A stretch of DNA of 5,632 nt from Rhodospirillaceae bacterium (GTDB lineage Bacteria > Pseudomonadota > Alphaproteobacteria > Rhodospirillales_A > Casp-alpha2), in NCBI GenBank assembly GCA_003488105.1, contig DNMS01000016.1, forward strand, positions 6,644-12,275. The letters run 5' to 3'. Made by a program: the position numbers and the translations under genes. This document shows positions 4,997-5,632 of the stretch, one piece after another. Numbering within the stretch: position 1 is the stretch's first letter; each line of letters starts with the position of its first letter. A model generated the notes under the pieces. That model did no database searches, had not been told where the DNA came from, and saw nothing but the letters and a program-made list of their open reading frames with translations.

Positions 4997-5632
4997 TCTC
5001 CGAAGGCCACAGCCAAGCAGCACCACGCACACCCGAGGCGTCGCCGTGACGGGGCGGAAGCAGGCGCGTCGTGACGTCGTCGGAAAACACCCATTGCCCC
5101 CACAGACGCGGCACGTTCGCGTACAATCGTCCCAGGTTCGACAGCCCGCCGCCCAGAACGATGACGTCCGGGTCTAGAATGTTGATGACGCTGGCAAGCG
5201 CACGCGCCAGGCGGTTTTCGTAGCGCGCCAGGCTGGCCTCGGCCCGGTCATCCCCGGCGGCGGCCTGGGCGGCGATGGCCGGCGGCGCCAAATCCGCGCC
5301 GCTGGCGGCCAGATGGTCGCGGGCCAGGGCGGGGCCTGACAAAAAGGTCTCAATGCAGCCTTCCAAACCGCAGTAACAGCGCGGTCCCGGACGTTCGTCG
5401 TCCCGGGGCCAGGGCAGGGGGTTATGGCCCCATTCACCGGCGATGGCGTTCCGGCCTGTGACGGGGCGGCCATTGATGGCGAGGCCGCCGCCGACGCCGG
5501 TGCCCAGGATCACGCCGAACACCACCTCCGCCCCTTCGGCGGCGCCGTCGGCGGATTCGGACACGGCGAAACAATTGGCGTCGTTGGACAGGCGCACGGG
5601 GCGGCTCAGGGCGTCTTCCAAATCCCGGTCGA
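4980..5632 (-). CDS. ROK-family sugar kinase, Mak/fructokinase-like, 5' end outside window
   Basis: 216 complete codons are visible; the N-terminal third, with the first ATP phosphate loop, lies beyond the right edge. ROK kinases phosphorylate hexoses with ATP in the cytoplasm. Numbered within the visible fragment, NDANCFA (16-22) carries the catalytic Asp17. GVILGTGVGGG (39-49) is the second phosphate loop. GEWGHNPLPWP (65-75) and CYCGLEGCIETFLSG (85-99) supply the zinc ligands His69, Cys85, Cys87 and Cys92 and the ROK signature. VIVLGGGLSN near the C terminus is the adenosine-binding segment. The EWGHNPLPW form is closer to E. coli Mak (fructokinase) than to NagK, so fructose or mannose is a better guess than N-acetylglucosamine, but this is inference. 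After the usual GVRGAAWLW ending there are eight extra residues that mostly lie in the overlap with the EipB-like gene. All visible catalytic residues are intact. Confidence 0.9.
   Translation of the reverse strand, partial: DRDLEDALSRPVRLSNDANCFAVSESADGAAEGAEVVFGVILGTGVGGGLAINGRPVTGRNAIAGEWGHNPLPWPRDDERPGPRCYCGLEGCIETFLSGPALARDHLAASGADLAPPAIAAQAAAGDDRAEASLARYENRLARALASVINILDPDVIVLGGGLSNLGRLYANVPRLWGQWVFSDDVTTRLLPPRHGDASGVRGAAWLWPSEISSRL

Overview
The window looks like an ordinary chromosomal segment of a GC-rich alphaproteobacterium, most likely of the Rhodospirillales or a related order. The evidence is the character of its aspartyl-tRNA synthetase, an EipB/DUF1849 envelope protein (a family centred on Alphaproteobacteria), and an N-terminal lipoprotein motif (K-S-x-x-D-H-x-L-S ... 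D-C-A-x-x-R) that I associate with that group. I see no mobile element, phage gene, CRISPR array, rRNA or tRNA.

Layout, left to right. (1) A complete aspS (14-1822, +), starting only 13 bases into the window. (2) A 237-base AT-rich, hairpin-rich gap (1823-2059), probably the promoter and 5' leader of the next gene. (3) An outer-membrane-type lipoprotein with a C-terminal SPOR domain (2060-3028, +), whose linker contains a perfect 30-base tandem duplication. (4) A short convergent gap with a strong intrinsic terminator for the minus strand. (5) An orphan protein of 178 residues (3120-3656, -) with a proline/serine-rich head and a compact, charged C-terminal domain, started from a near-perfect Shine-Dalgarno. 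(6) A divergent gap of about 460 bases that holds a possible 28-codon leader ORF (3766-3852, -) and several hairpins. (7) A secreted EipB-like (DUF1849) periplasmic protein (4118-4996, +). (8) The C-terminal two thirds of a ROK-family sugar kinase resembling the Mak fructokinase group (4980 to beyond the right edge, -). Its 3' end overlaps the eipB-like gene tail to tail by 17 bases.

The genes do not form one operon. aspS is translation housekeeping and may be the non-discriminating type that also feeds the transamidation route to Asn-tRNA. The SPOR lipoprotein and the EipB-like protein are both envelope components: septal peptidoglycan binding for the first, envelope integrity for the second. 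The ROK kinase is sugar metabolism. The least explained parts are the orphan minus-strand gene with its possible leader ORF, and the structured leader of the SPOR lipoprotein gene. I do not see a clear new multi-gene system.
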